The notes under the pieces are model-generated. The model was not told the origin of the DNA. It ran no database searches and saw only the letters and a program-made list of their open reading frames with translations. Positions 33,648-43,001 of a stretch of DNA of 64,000 nt are shown one piece after another. The stretch comes from Alkalihalophilus marmarensis DSM 21297. Lineage in GTDB: Bacteria; Bacillota; Bacilli; Bacillales; Bacillaceae_D. The stretch is taken from NCBI RefSeq assembly GCF_000474275.2, contig NZ_ATAE01000003.1:124001-188000 (forward strand), written 5' to 3'. Within the stretch, counting starts at the first letter, position 1. Each line of letters begins with the position of its first letter. The translations under genes were made by a program, and so were the position numbers.

Positions 33648-34442
33648 CTAATGAGGCAAATAATACTGCGGAGTTCTGCTATTAAAAACAGGTACATTCT
33701 CTCGTACTTCTTTAACTTTCTCAATAGTAAGAGAAGCAACAACGGTTTCTTCTTTATTTTGTGAAGCGATATAAACAAAGTCTCCCCATGGGTCCACTAT
33801 CATAGAATGTCCACAAAACTCAACACCGTCATATTCGCCGACTCGGTTAGAAGAGATGATATACATTTGGTTTTCAATGGCTCTTGCTTGCTGCAGTACT
33901 TTCCAGTGGTTACTTCTAGCTTCAGGCCATTCTGCTAAAACAAATACAGCTTGCGCACCTTGAAGAGCTAAACCGCGCATGAGCTCAGGGAAACGAAGAT
34001 CATAACAAATAATTAACCCCATTTTTTGCCCGTCGAGCTCAAAAATTCCCGCGCTATTTTTCCCGCCTTCTAAATAAAGGTGCTCATTAAGCATAGGGAC
34101 AAGGTGCATCTTGTCATATTGGTAAATAAGCTCACCTGCTCTATTAATCACAACAGCACGATTGTAGATCTTCCCGTGCTCTTTTGTTGCAAAGGATCCA
34201 CCTACAATATTAATCTGAAATCTTACTGCCAGCTCTTTTAATAAATGAATTGTTGTCTCAGATGTATCTTCTGCTAAATCTTCCAACTCATCTAATGTGT
34301 AGGCCGTTGTCCACATTTCAGGCAAGACGACCGTATCTGGAGGATCCTCTTTACAAACAAATTCCACCCAATTGGCTACTTTCTTTCGATTTTGTTCAGG
34401 CTTGCCCGGTATGATATCCATTTGATAGACTGCTATCTTCAA
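33648..34442 (-). CDS. Carbon-nitrogen hydrolase (nitrilase superfamily; omega-amidase-like)
   Basis: 264 residues with the full Glu-Lys-Cys triad of the nitrilase superfamily: Glu in VVLPEMWTT, Lys in YDKMHLVP and Cys in LIICYDLRFPE. The EMWTTAY and CYDLRFPEL surroundings fit the omega-amidase / MtnU branch, which hydrolyses alpha-keto amides such as 2-oxoglutaramate. In B. subtilis MtnU is near methionine-salvage genes; none are here, so the substrate is not fixed. It stands alone and is convergent with the small membrane protein gene. Confidence 0.85.
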   Translation of the reverse strand: MKIAVYQMDIIPGKPEQNRKKVANWVEFVCKEDPPDTVVLPEMWTTAYTLDELEDLAEDTSETTIHLLKELAVRFQINIVGGSFATKEHGKIYNRAVVINRAGELIYQYDKMHLVPMLNEHLYLEGGKNSAGIFELDGQKMGLIICYDLRFPELMRGLALQGAQAVFVLAEWPEARSNHWKVLQQARAIENQMYIISSNRVGEYDGVEFCGHSMIVDPWGDFVYIASQNKEETVVASLTIEKVKEVRENVPVFNSRTPQYYLPH

Positions 34443-34634
34443 TGAAATCCCTGCTTTCTGTGTATGAGATGTTTCTATATAAATTGATGTGTTAGTTTTA
34501 AGATAAAGTAAATGGAAGATTCGGTCAAATGCTAAAACATGAGTAAGGAATAATTATAATCATCTTCAAAGATATGAACCAAATAAATAGGCACGAATAC
34601 AATAAAAGATCATTAGTTCGAGTGGGTGATGCTT

Positions 34635-35123
34635 ATGTCACGCAAACATAATCGTAAATACAATCGTTCGTTTAAAAAGAACGTTTTAGATGATAATGGA
34701 CAGATCAGTAAAGAAAGCAAAGCTGAATTAATGCAAAGATTAAACGAGGCAGAGAAAGAAAGGCACCCAGGACTTACTGCTGCTGAGAATAAAGTGTTAG
34801 CTGGAACCTGGATTCAAGCAGTAGGGACACTGCTTGAGGCCCAAGGGGTTACAGAAGAATATTTAATCACAGTAGCAGAAGAAGGGGAAGAGGGATTAGA
34901 GGCAGAAAGACAGGCTGTTTTTGGGATATGGCTGCAGGTAATTGGTTCCTTTTTAGGAGCAATCGGGGCTTGGCAGCAGCTCTCAATTGATGAAGAAATT
35001 CAGCGTAAAGGCTTAAAACTGGGCATTATCGGCAGCTGGTTTGAAGCGTTTGGTGCTGCCTCAGAAGCGGTTGCAGAGACACAAGGCTTGATTGAAGGTG
35101 AGGAAGAAGGCGTTTTACCATAG
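34635..35123 (+). CDS. Protein with three Gly/Trp-rich internal repeats, unknown function
   Basis: 162 residues. A basic N-terminus (MSRKHNRKYNRSFKKN) is followed by a charged helix. Then come three copies of a hydrophobic repeat with pattern G-x-W-x-x-x-x-G-x-x-x-x-A: residues 57-71 (GTWIQAVGTLLEAQG), 97-111 (GIWLQVIGSFLGAIG) and 133-145 (GSWFEAFGAASEA). Acidic segments separate them. The repeats could be re-entrant or short membrane helices with GxxxG-like packing. I do not recognise a family. The ATG at 34635 has GGGTGAT upstream; two earlier in-frame starts are possible. Confidence 0.65.
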   Translation: MSRKHNRKYNRSFKKNVLDDNGQISKESKAELMQRLNEAEKERHPGLTAAENKVLAGTWIQAVGTLLEAQGVTEEYLITVAEEGEEGLEAERQAVFGIWLQVIGSFLGAIGAWQQLSIDEEIQRKGLKLGIIGSWFEAFGAASEAVAETQGLIEGEEEGVLP

Positions 35124-35152
35124 AACCATTTCAAACGAGAATGGTTCTTTTT
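35122..35152 (+). terminator. Terminator of the three-repeat protein gene
   Basis: AGAACCATT (35122-35130) pairs with AATGGTTCT (35140-35148), then T run. Confidence 0.8.
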
Positions 35153-35203
35153 AGGGAATACCAGTCTTTAGATGGACATACCCTCTAGAAAGGGGGAGAT
35201 GTT

Positions 35204-35575
35204 TTGAAGAAAAGAATCATAGCTGTTGGGGCAGGGGCTATTTTGACGACAGCCATCATCGTATCAACACTATATAGTGATCCGCCTGTTGAGGATGTTG
35301 TATTAGAACATGCTGAATTCGATAGTCAGCTGGCTCATCAAGAAATGGTTTCCATTTCTGAAGCTGTTATGAATGCTTTAGCTGATTATGAGATTATTGG
35401 GGATATTCAAATCAACTACCAAGAATCGATTTCCATTACAACTTCAGAAGATCAATCAATTGCTGAAGAAATGCAAAATGAGATACTCCAAGCGTTGAAT
35501 TCAGAAGGGTTATCTTCCGTTGCTAATATTAATACTTATGACATCATTATAAAAAGTGAAGTGTACGAAAAGTAA
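35204..35575 (+). CDS. Small exported or membrane-anchored protein, unknown function
   Basis: 123 residues. An N-terminal signal/anchor (KKRIIAVGAGAILTTAIIVS) is followed by an acidic domain with a central ISEAVMNALADYEIIGDIQI and a regular alpha/beta pattern. No lipobox and no catalytic motif. TTG start with AAAGGGGGAG 6 bases upstream. A very strong bidirectional terminator lies directly at the stop. No family was recognised. Confidence 0.6.
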   Translation: MKKRIIAVGAGAILTTAIIVSTLYSDPPVEDVVLEHAEFDSQLAHQEMVSISEAVMNALADYEIIGDIQINYQESISITTSEDQSIAEEMQNEILQALNSEGLSSVANINTYDIIIKSEVYEK

Positions 35576-35613
35576 AAAACGAGCGCTGCAGCAAAGCAGC
35601 GCTCGTTTTTTAC
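35572..35613. terminator. Strong bidirectional terminator
   Basis: 18 bp of perfect pairing (35572-35589 with 35596-35613) with A and T tracts on either side. It serves both convergent genes. Confidence 0.93.
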
Positions 35614-36901
35614 TTAGTATGTTCCTTTAAAAACGCTAAGAGCTTTGGCCATGTCTCTTTAGCTGCTTTGGCATTGGCAGCCTTAGATCCTCCAAATGTC
35701 ATCGTCATTCGACCTCCAACTTGCATATGAACATTTGCGGGCATATTTGGGAGACTATAAGGGAACGTCAAAAAATGTCCGGCTTCTTCGAAATAAAGGT
35801 GCTGATTGTTATCAACAGTTTCAGATACTGCCAAATTCTTCGCTATTTCTCGTGAATAATAAGTAGAAGGCCAGAGTTGATCATCATCTCCAGATACCGT
35901 CATAACCGGTACATTAATCATTTCCACAGGTATCCGAGATGAGGCGATTTTCTCTTCGTTTTTTAAAGTGTGATCCCAGATAGATAGAAATGAAACAGGG
36001 CGCTTCAGGAGCCAATTTTTCCAAATCGAGAAGATCGTAGAGGGACGGTAGACAAATTTCATATATGGCAATGACTGCTCTTTGTATGTCCAAGCAGGTA
36101 TAGGAGCAAAGATTGTATTTTTAAGGCCTGATGTCACGTATGAACTAGGGGCTCCTGCAATAATTGTTTGATAGTCATTAAAAACAGCACCTAAAAGTAG
36201 AGCAAGTTCCCCGCCGCGAGAGTAGCCGATTAACGAGACGCCTCCATTCGTTGAAGGGTGTTCTTTTAACCAAGATGTTGCCCCTTGAAAGTATTCAAGG
36301 GGAATCTCCTCAAGGTCACGCGGCACACCTTCTACACCAAAGTATGCTAACGCTAACACCGAATATCCTTTAGACGCAAGCAGTGCTGCAGCATGTTCTT
36401 GAACTCCTCCGTCAGACCCTCCTAACAAAATAATTCCGTGATGAGACATGTGGTTCTGCGGATGAAATAGGATTCCGTTAAAAGAAGAGTCACAAATTGA
36501 TACTCTATTAATTTTTTCTTTATCGTAAAAGTAACGAGTAAGAGAAACTTGATCGGCTATCTCCCCGTCTATCTCTAGCTGAAGCACAAAAGTAAGAGGG
36601 GTGGCTGTCGTCTTCTCGAAATAATCACGCGGTCTGCATCTGTTCTCTCCACAGACCAAAATAATCCAGAAGCATCAGCTGAACTGTATGTACCTTGAAT
36701 AGGAATAGTGTGTGAAACTTCAACCTCTCCCTTTTCATCAGCTTGAAAAACAGCATAAGAAGCAAAGTTCTTGCCCTGATCATCATCTGCAAGAACTCGA
36801 ATGGTAAACTCTTGATTAGCTGGACAATTTATCACTTTGATCGTTAATTTCTCATCAATATAGGAAACTGTTTTTGAAATAAAAAGGCTAGGTTGCGGCA
36901 T
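35610..36901 (-). pseudogene. Acyl-CoA thioesterase / BAAT-type alpha-beta hydrolase, frameshifted between its two domains
   Basis: The minus-strand frame starting at 36901 (AGGAGGA before the ATG) encodes the beta-sandwich N-terminal domain of the acyl-CoA thioesterase/BAAT family (LTIKVINCP, EFTIRVLADDDQG, SSADASGLFWSVERTDA). It then runs off into RRRQPPLLL and stops. The next frame continues from about 36620 with DYFEKTTATPLTFVLQLEID and the alpha/beta hydrolase domain: LLGGSDGG, nucleophile Ser in GYSRGGE and His in EEAGHFLTF. One missing base near 36622-36628 joins them. Members hydrolyse acyl-CoA or transfer the acyl group. The intact second domain shows no other damage. It is either a real recent pseudogene or a base-calling error. 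Confidence 0.82.
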
Positions 36902-36954
36902 ACATTCCTCCTAATAATCAGTAGATATTCATACGTTATACCTTCATGGTTCAA

Positions 36955-36990
36955 TAAAATAAGGATAGAGCTATTACCCTCTATCCTTAT
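36955..36990 (-). terminator. Terminator of bmrA
   Basis: ATAAGGATAGAG (36959-36970) pairs perfectly with CTCTATCCTTAT (36979-36990). On the minus strand it is followed by a T-rich run. Confidence 0.85.
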
Positions 36991-37019
36991 GCGTCAACAT
37001 TTGTAGAATGAAAAAAACT

Positions 37020-38756
37020 TTACGTTAATTGCTGCTCAGCAAATTCACGGTATAAATCATGAGTGGAAACTAATTCTTGGTGAGTACCAATCCCTGTAAT
37101 TTTTCCTTTTTCAATAAAGATGATTTTATCCGCATGAACGATGGTTGATAATCGGTGAGCAATGACAAAGGTTGTTCGTCCTTCCATTAAACGAGTCAGA
37201 GCTTCTTGTACGATTCCTTCAGATTGACTGTCAAGGCTTGCTGTTGCCTCATCCATCATCAGTATTTTAGGATCACGCAAGAAAGCGCGGGCAATCGCAA
37301 TTCGCTGCCGTTGTCCGCCGGAGAGTTTCACACCTCGTTCTCCTACTTCTGTTTCAAGCTGCTCTGGAAACTCTTTTATGAATTGATCGGCATAAGCCAT
37401 TTTCGCAACTTCCCATAGACGGTCATCAGAAATCTCTTCTTTTTTATCTAATCCGTAGCATAAATTCTCACGGATCGTTCCCGCCATCATTGGACTGTCT
37501 TGAGAGACATAGCCGATTTGACTTCTCCAGGATGCCATCGACAATTTTGATATAGGTGTTTCACCAACAAAAATCTCACCAGACAAAGGCTTATAAAACC
37601 TCTCGATTATCGCAAACATGGTTGTTTTACCACCGCCGCTAGGACCCGCAAATGCAACCATTTCACCTGGTGACACATCAAATGACACGCCATTAATAAC
37701 CGGTTCATCTGAGCTGTAGCCGAAAGTGAGATCACGGACATGAAGCGGGTGGTTTGTAATGTCCATCGTTATTCCTTCTTGTCCTTCTTCTAGCGGGATC
37801 TCTAAAATATCAATAATCCGTTCCGTTGCTCCTTTCGCTTTTTGAAGCTGAGTAAAGAACATCGTAAAGGAGGTGATAGGGAAGATAATTTGAAATAAGT
37901 AAAGTAAGAAAGCTACAAGAGACCCAGTAGTCATTGTTCCTTCCGCTACACGAACTCCGCCATAACCAATAATGATCACAATGATTACCATTATCATTAA
38001 ATAGATCAATGGGCCAATCATAGCGAAGATACGAGCTTCTCTTAGCCCAAATCCAAATAATTTATTGATGCCTGTTACTCCCTTTTCTTCTTCAACGACC
38101 TCAGCATTTGAAGCTTTCATCAAGCGGATTTCGCTTAAGGTTTGCTGAACACTTCCAGTAAACGCAGCTGTTTCATCCTGAAGGCCTCGTGAAATCTTAG
38201 CCATTTTTCTGCCGAGCGGAATAAGAATGACAGCTGTAAGAGGAACAGAGATGAACATGAGCAAGGTCATTTTCCAATCCATAATAAATAAGATAATAAC
38301 TGCCCCGATGATGGTGATAATACCTGATATAAAATTAGGAAAATGCTGTGAGATCAAGTCTTTTACGATCCCAGTATCATTTACGACACGGCTTACTGAT
38401 TCACCGCTCGTTTTCTTATCAAAGTAGTTAACAGGCAGCCGTAGTAATTTAAACCACATTTTCTCACGCAAGGCAGCTACAATTTTTTGCCCGGCATAGG
38501 CAAGTAAATACATAGATAATCCATCCGTAACAGCCTGCAGAATAAAGACAACCCCAATTAAAATGATCAGCCACACACTTAAGGATTCAACTGAAAAGCC
38601 GTCTACAAGTTCTCTTGTTAACAAGGGGATTGAAAGACCGACGAGTGTTGTAATCAAGCTGCCCACAAGGCCAAGAGTTAGGGCTAGTTTAGGAATCTTT
38701 GTTGAAAGGATAAGAGAGATAAAAGGCTTGATGCTTGTTTGTTCATTTTGGTTCAT
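37020..38756 (-). CDS. bmrA: Multidrug ABC transporter, BmrA ortholog
   Basis: A 578-residue half-transporter: six membrane spans (residues 15-320), then a nucleotide-binding domain with Walker A GPSGGGKTT, Q-loop GYVSQDSP, signature LSGGQRQR, Walker B ILMMDEATASLD and switch His AHRLST. It follows B. subtilis BmrA closely along its length (LTRELVDGFS, NYFDKKTSGESVSRVVNDT, EIRLMKASNAE, GRTTFVIAHRLS). It exports hydrophobic drugs as a homodimer. No ribosome-mediated leader or attenuator is visible upstream. GAGGA precedes the ATG. Confidence 0.92.
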   Translation of the reverse strand: MNQNEQTSIKPFISLILSTKIPKLALTLGLVGSLITTLVGLSIPLLTRELVDGFSVESLSVWLIILIGVVFILQAVTDGLSMYLLAYAGQKIVAALREKMWFKLLRLPVNYFDKKTSGESVSRVVNDTGIVKDLISQHFPNFISGIITIIGAVIILFIMDWKMTLLMFISVPLTAVILIPLGRKMAKISRGLQDETAAFTGSVQQTLSEIRLMKASNAEVVEEEKGVTGINKLFGFGLREARIFAMIGPLIYLMIMVIIVIIIGYGGVRVAEGTMTTGSLVAFLLYLFQIIFPITSFTMFFTQLQKAKGATERIIDILEIPLEEGQEGITMDITNHPLHVRDLTFGYSSDEPVINGVSFDVSPGEMVAFAGPSGGGKTTMFAIIERFYKPLSGEIFVGETPISKLSMASWRSQIGYVSQDSPMMAGTIRENLCYGLDKKEEISDDRLWEVAKMAYADQFIKEFPEQLETEVGERGVKLSGGQRQRIAIARAFLRDPKILMMDEATASLDSQSEGIVQEALTRLMEGRTTFVIAHRLSTIVHADKIIFIEKGKITGIGTHQELVSTHDLYREFAEQQLT

Positions 38757-38966
38757 TTGTTCACGTCCTCATTTTGCAATATACATATAATCAGGTTAGT
38801 TAAATTTACCATAAACCTGTGCAATAGTCCTGTTTATAGATGAAAAGAAGCTCATTTCAGAAAAATGAAAAAATGGATAGCCTTCTCTCTCTAATTTCGT
38901 TTATACTAATGAAAAGTATTTCTGTAATCGAAATATATCGAAAGTAATTTGCCGAGGTGAATAAAC

Positions 38967-40958
38967 ATGAAGCGCGGAATGAGAGCAGAAGATTTATACA
39001 AATTAAAATCAGTAAAAAACCCACAACTCTCCCCGGATGGTAAAAGAGTTGTGTTTGTACAAACAGTAATCAATGAAGATAAACACGACTATGAATCACA
39101 TTTGTTTATCAGTGACTTAGATGGTAAACAAGTACGTCAATGGACATTTGGAGATGGATCAGACAATACACCTGCATGGTCTCCAGATGGACGTTTTATT
39201 GCCTTTACATCTACTCGCAGCGGGAAATCTCAAATTTACCTTATCAGTGCTGAGGGAGGAGAAGCAAGACAGATTACGTCTTGTCTAAATGGAGCGAAAA
39301 ATCCAATATGGTCACCCGACAGCTCCAAAATTCTTTTTGAAGGATCAATAGCCCCAGATGAGTTGCTCACCGATATGAAAGAGGATAATAAAGAAAAAAA
39401 TGACGACAAGCGGCCTGAGCCGATGGTGGTTGAAAGAATCCGCTATAAGTCAGATGCGACCGGGTTTCTTGATGATAAAAATCAGCACTTGGGAATCGTG
39501 ACGGTTGAGACTGGAGTAGTCGAGCAGCTGACTGATGGTGATCGTGATCATGCTGCTGGCGCTTGGTCAGCGGACGGTCAGAGTATTGTATTTTCTGCAG
39601 ACTTAGGAGAGGATCCTGATTTTAGCCATATATCTGATGTATACATCATGTCCCTTGCTGACAAACAGATCACAAAGATTACGCCAAGTACTGGTTTCTT
39701 CGGAAATTCAAATTATTCACCAGACGGCAGATACATAACATTGATTGGACATGAAAAAGAATACAAGAGTGCGACATTATCTCGTGTATGGCTTTATGAA
39801 TTGGAGTCACAATCACTGCAATGTCTGACCGCAGACTTGGATATTCATGTTGGAGATATTGCAATAGGCGATTTTCACTCTGGTACCGTAAACCAAGGGG
39901 CGGTTTGGACGAATGACAGTAAAGGATTTTATTTTCTTGTAACCGATCAAGGGAGGACAGCTGTATATTATGGCACAATTGAAGGAGAAATGTATCCGGC
40001 AATGAATGATGATGAGCATGTGTACGGAATGACCATCAATCCTGATACTCACGAGGCTGTTGCAGCAATAAGTTCCCCGATACATCCTGGTGATCTTTTC
40101 AAAGTGGATTTATCAACAGGTGAGAGAACACAGCTTACGTATGTAAATGACGATTTCTTTAAGGAAATAGAACTTTCTTCAGCTGAACCAATCACATTTC
40201 ATGCACCGGATGGCTGGAAGGTTCATGGCTGGGTAATGAAACCATTTGGTTTTGAAGAAGGGAAGAAATATCCGACGATTATTGAAGTTCATGGCGGACC
40301 TCACGCAATGTATGCCAATACGTATTTTCATGAGTTTCAAATGCTCGCATCAGCAGGCTATGTCGTCGTATTTACTAATCCGCGCGGCAGCCATGGTTAC
40401 GGTCAAGCCTTTGTAGATGCTGTTCGAGGGGACTATGGCGGGAAAGATTATCAAGACGTAATAGCTGCGACTGATTATGCTGTGGAACATTTAGAATATG
40501 TCGATGCAGACAACCTAGGAATTACTGGCGGGAGCTATGGCGGATTTATGACGAACTGGGCAGTCAGTCATACTAATCGTTATAAAGCAGCTGTCACACA
40601 GCGTTCTATTTCCAATTGGCTGAGCTTTTATGGGGTGAGTGATATCGGCTACTATTTCTCAGAGTGGGAAGTAGGCGGAGATCTGATTGAGAACAGTGAA
40701 AAGCTTTGGAAACATTCTCCTATAGCCTATGTTAGCAAAGTGGAAACACCGCTTCTCATCCTTCACGGAGAAAAAGATTACCGATGTCCGATTGAGCAGG
40801 CTGAGCAGTTATTTGTGGCACTGAAGAAACAAAAGAAAGTGACAAAATTTGTTCGGTTTCCAGAAGCCAATCACGAACTTTCAAGAAGCGGTCATCCAAA
40901 GCTTCGTATCGAAAGGTTGAATCATATTAAAGGTTGGTTTGAAGAGTATTTAGATTAA
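38967..40958 (+). CDS. yuxL: S9-family prolyl-oligopeptidase-like serine peptidase (YuxL-like)
   Basis: 663 residues. The first 400 form a beta-propeller with TolB/WD-like repeats (NPQLSPDGKRVVFVQ, TPAWSPDGRFIAFTS, NPIWSPDSSKILF, NYSPDGRYI). The C-terminal 250 are an alpha/beta hydrolase with Ser in GGSYGGF, Asp in HGEKDYRCP and His in EANHELSRSG. Peptidases of this type are cytoplasmic and cut short peptides or acylated N-termini. No signal peptide. It is next to an APH-like gene but separated from it by a terminator. GAGGTGA precedes the ATG. Confidence 0.88.
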   Translation: MKRGMRAEDLYKLKSVKNPQLSPDGKRVVFVQTVINEDKHDYESHLFISDLDGKQVRQWTFGDGSDNTPAWSPDGRFIAFTSTRSGKSQIYLISAEGGEARQITSCLNGAKNPIWSPDSSKILFEGSIAPDELLTDMKEDNKEKNDDKRPEPMVVERIRYKSDATGFLDDKNQHLGIVTVETGVVEQLTDGDRDHAAGAWSADGQSIVFSADLGEDPDFSHISDVYIMSLADKQITKITPSTGFFGNSNYSPDGRYITLIGHEKEYKSATLSRVWLYELESQSLQCLTADLDIHVGDIAIGDFHSGTVNQGAVWTNDSKGFYFLVTDQGRTAVYYGTIEGEMYPAMNDDEHVYGMTINPDTHEAVAAISSPIHPGDLFKVDLSTGERTQLTYVNDDFFKEIELSSAEPITFHAPDGWKVHGWVMKPFGFEEGKKYPTIIEVHGGPHAMYANTYFHEFQMLASAGYVVVFTNPRGSHGYGQAFVDAVRGDYGGKDYQDVIAATDYAVEHLEYVDADNLGITGGSYGGFMTNWAVSHTNRYKAAVTQRSISNWLSFYGVSDIGYYFSEWEVGGDLIENSEKLWKHSPIAYVSKVETPLLILHGEKDYRCPIEQAEQLFVALKKQKKVTKFVRFPEANHELSRSGHPKLRIERLNHIKGWFEEYLD

Positions 40959-40965
40959 ATGAGTC

Positions 40966-40999
40966 ACAGCCACTTTACTTGAGTAGAGTGGCTGTTTGA
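40966..40999 (+). terminator. Terminator of the S9 peptidase gene
   Basis: ACAGCCACT (40966-40974) pairs with AGTGGCTGT (40987-40995), then TTGATT. Confidence 0.65.
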
Positions 41000-41018
41000 T
41001 TAATAAGGAGGTTTTGTC

Positions 41019-41948
41019 TTGGATCTGCAAAGCGGTTTTGTACAATCGGTCACTCATTATTTTAAAGAAGCGGGAGTAAAGTGGCTTCAAACCCTTCCAA
41101 CGTTAATTAAAGAAATTGAAGCTAAATACAACATAAAAATGGGAAAACCGTATGAGCTGTCCATTAATTATGTTGCACCTGCAAGGACTTTTGAAGGCGA
41201 AGAGGTTGTTGTTAAAATTTGTTTACCTGGTTTAGGCTTTGAATGCGAACTGGATGCTCTCGAGAATCTAAAGGGAGGTGGAATTGTTCAGGTACTTGGG
41301 TCTGATGCCAAGCTCGGTGTAATGATTCTTCAGAAAGTGAGCCCAGGTGATACGTTAGCTTCTTGTGACAGTGAAAAAGAAGCATGCCTGATAGCAGCCA
41401 ATGTGTACAAAGAATTGAAAGGCTCCATCGTAACAGAAGAGAATGATCTCTCTTTTTCCACAGCGAAAAATAGAGAGGAGAGCCTTCGAAAGATGATTGA
41501 AGAGCACCCTGAAGGAATTGGACCTCTTTCAAGAGATAGGCTTGATGATGCGTTAAAGGTCTTTACCTATCTAAATGACTCCACAAAGAAAAGGTATGTT
41601 TTGCATGGAGATTTTCATCACTACAATATTCTCAAAGGTGAAAAAGGATGGAAAGCAATCGATCCTAAGGGGCTTGTTGGCGAAAGAGAGTACGATCTTA
41701 TTCAGTTTATGTTAAATGTATTACCGGAAGCAGGGATCGAGGAAGTCCTTATGCAGCGTGTCACCCTTTTTACAGAGCAGCTCAATTTGGATAGAAAAAG
41801 GCTGCTTCTCTACGGCTATGCCCATTCCGTTTTAGCAACTGCTTGGACATTTGATGAAGAGGGAGGATACAACAAGCACTTCTTTCAAACGATTGAATCA
41901 TTTAAAACTATTTATCTGGCTGAAGCTGGTGAATGGCTCATTAAATAA
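41019..41948 (+). CDS. APH(6)-type aminoglycoside/hydroxyurea phosphotransferase
   Basis: A 309-residue kinase-fold protein with the catalytic loop VLHGDFHHYNIL and the metal-binding IDPKGLVGEREYD of the streptomycin 6-kinase / hydroxyurea phosphotransferase group. The N-terminal lobe has VVKICLPG (ATP-site Lys). The family includes streptomycin resistance enzymes, but chromosomal Bacillus members may have other substrates, so resistance is not assured. TTG start with AAGGAGG 7 bases upstream. Confidence 0.82.
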   Translation: MDLQSGFVQSVTHYFKEAGVKWLQTLPTLIKEIEAKYNIKMGKPYELSINYVAPARTFEGEEVVVKICLPGLGFECELDALENLKGGGIVQVLGSDAKLGVMILQKVSPGDTLASCDSEKEACLIAANVYKELKGSIVTEENDLSFSTAKNREESLRKMIEEHPEGIGPLSRDRLDDALKVFTYLNDSTKKRYVLHGDFHHYNILKGEKGWKAIDPKGLVGEREYDLIQFMLNVLPEAGIEEVLMQRVTLFTEQLNLDRKRLLLYGYAHSVLATAWTFDEEGGYNKHFFQTIESFKTIYLAEAGEWLIK

Positions 41949-42032
41949 TAAAGAAGGTATTCGACGCGTAACATCAACCAGCTCTCTCCCATAACCTAGT
42001 ATGGTTAATGAGGAAAATAAGGAGGGGGCTTT

Positions 42033-42197
42033 ATGGGTAATTATTTTGATGAAATACAACACTTGAAGAACTCAGAATATGCCGTTCTACAACCCGTCAT
42101 AACAGATACCCGAGACGATCAAAATGAAACAGACCATGTGTCAATTGCTGATCAGTGGGTGGAATATATTCAGCCGCTCGTCACATTCGTTCTTTAA
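42033..42197 (+). CDS. 54-residue acidic protein of unknown function (first part of an interrupted frame)
   Basis: Starts MGNYFDEIQHLKNSEYAVLQ and ends WVEYIQPLVTFVL. AAGGAGGGGG lies 6 bases before the ATG, an unusually strong site. The stop TAA is followed in the same frame by EVKEGIN and then the next small frame. It can be read as a gene of its own or as the first part of a 114-codon gene broken by two stops. No family recognised. Confidence 0.5.
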   Translation: MGNYFDEIQHLKNSEYAVLQPVITDTRDDQNETDHVSIADQWVEYIQPLVTFVL

Positions 42198-42218
42198 GAA
42201 GTAAAAGAAGGAATTAAT

Positions 42219-42377
42219 ATGACTCATCTATTTCAAGAATAAATTTTAGCCGGCGTTCTTGTCGGCCAAGGCTTCTCACCTGAGGAGGCAATTGCTCAGG
42301 TAGAGGAGTGGGAGAAGACGGGAGAATCACAGCTATTACAAGAGAGCAAGCAAATGGACAAAGGTGAAACGAACTAA
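42219..42377 (+). pseudogene. Small helical protein frame with in-frame TAA at codon 8
   Basis: The ATG follows GAAGGAATTAAT. The frame encodes MTHLFQE, then TAA (42240-42242), then ILAGVLVGQGFSPEEAIAQV and EEWEKTGES to a TAA at 42377. The segment after the stop is clearly protein-like (amphipathic helix, EEW). One base change (for example GAA to TAA) would account for the break. It lies in the same frame as the 54-codon gene upstream, so both may derive from a single 114-codon gene. A strong terminator directly follows. Confidence 0.5.
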
Positions 42378-42417
42378 GAAACAGCCCTTGAATGACACTT
42401 CAAGGGCTGTTTCTATT
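42378..42417 (+). terminator. Terminator after the interrupted small frame
   Basis: 15 bp of perfect pairing (42378-42392 with 42399-42413) and a T-rich tail. Confidence 0.9.
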
Positions 42418-42481
42418 TATCATAAACTTGCGAAGCTTGTATAAACTAAAGAAGTGAACGTTACATTTGGGAGGTCTACAT

Positions 42482-42859
42482 ATGAACATGAGCCAATTAG
42501 TTGAGAGGATTACTACGTTTTCAAAAAGCATGAGAAAAGAAGTACTTAAACAGTTCTCACATGAAAAAACGCATAGAATCGCTGTTTATCATTTAGCAGA
42601 GGCTATTCTAACGAATAAACAAACGGTTAAAAAAACGGAAGAATGGTTAGGACTTGTCTTCAATGAATATCGACTAACAGTAGGCCTGATTGATTTTAAA
42701 TTAGAAACAAAAGGAACGAACAACGAAAAAATCATGAAATTAACAGCAGTTGAAAATGGGAATGATCTATTCTGCTATGAAGCATATGAACCGATTCAAT
42801 CTGAACAAGACCTGCACGCCGTTCCCCAATATGTATTTGATTATTTAACGAAAGCATAA
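42482..42859 (+). CDS. Conserved-looking cytoplasmic protein, unknown function
   Basis: 125 residues, no membrane segment. The N-terminal half is helical and basic (LVERITTFSKSMRKEVLKQF, ThrArg-rich), and the second half is beta-rich (NEYRLTVGLIDFKLETKG, LFCYEAYEPI). I recognise no family. The ATG at 42482 has GGGAGG 8 bases upstream. It stands alone between two terminators. Confidence 0.65.
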   Translation: MNMSQLVERITTFSKSMRKEVLKQFSHEKTHRIAVYHLAEAILTNKQTVKKTEEWLGLVFNEYRLTVGLIDFKLETKGTNNEKIMKLTAVENGNDLFCYEAYEPIQSEQDLHAVPQYVFDYLTKA

Positions 42860-42861
42860 TT

Positions 42862-42897
42862 AAAATACAAGGCGCAATTCATGTGCCTTGTATTTTT
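42862..42897 (+). terminator. Terminator of the 125-residue protein gene
   Basis: AAAATACAAGGC (42862-42873) pairs with GCCTTGTATTTT (42885-42896). Confidence 0.88.
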
Positions 42898-43001
42898 ATG
42901 TGTTTCAGGGTTTGATTTACAAAAAATTGAAACCGGAGTTCACGTAATGCCGTAAAGAAAAATGAGTAGACAGACACGTGATAAAGGAGAGGGGAAGTAG
43001 G

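Noticed and set aside
42195-42242. Stop-codon recoding (selenocysteine or pyrrolysine) in the interrupted small frame
   Set aside because: Both stops are TAA, which is not used for either residue in known systems; nonsense mutation or separate genes are simpler.
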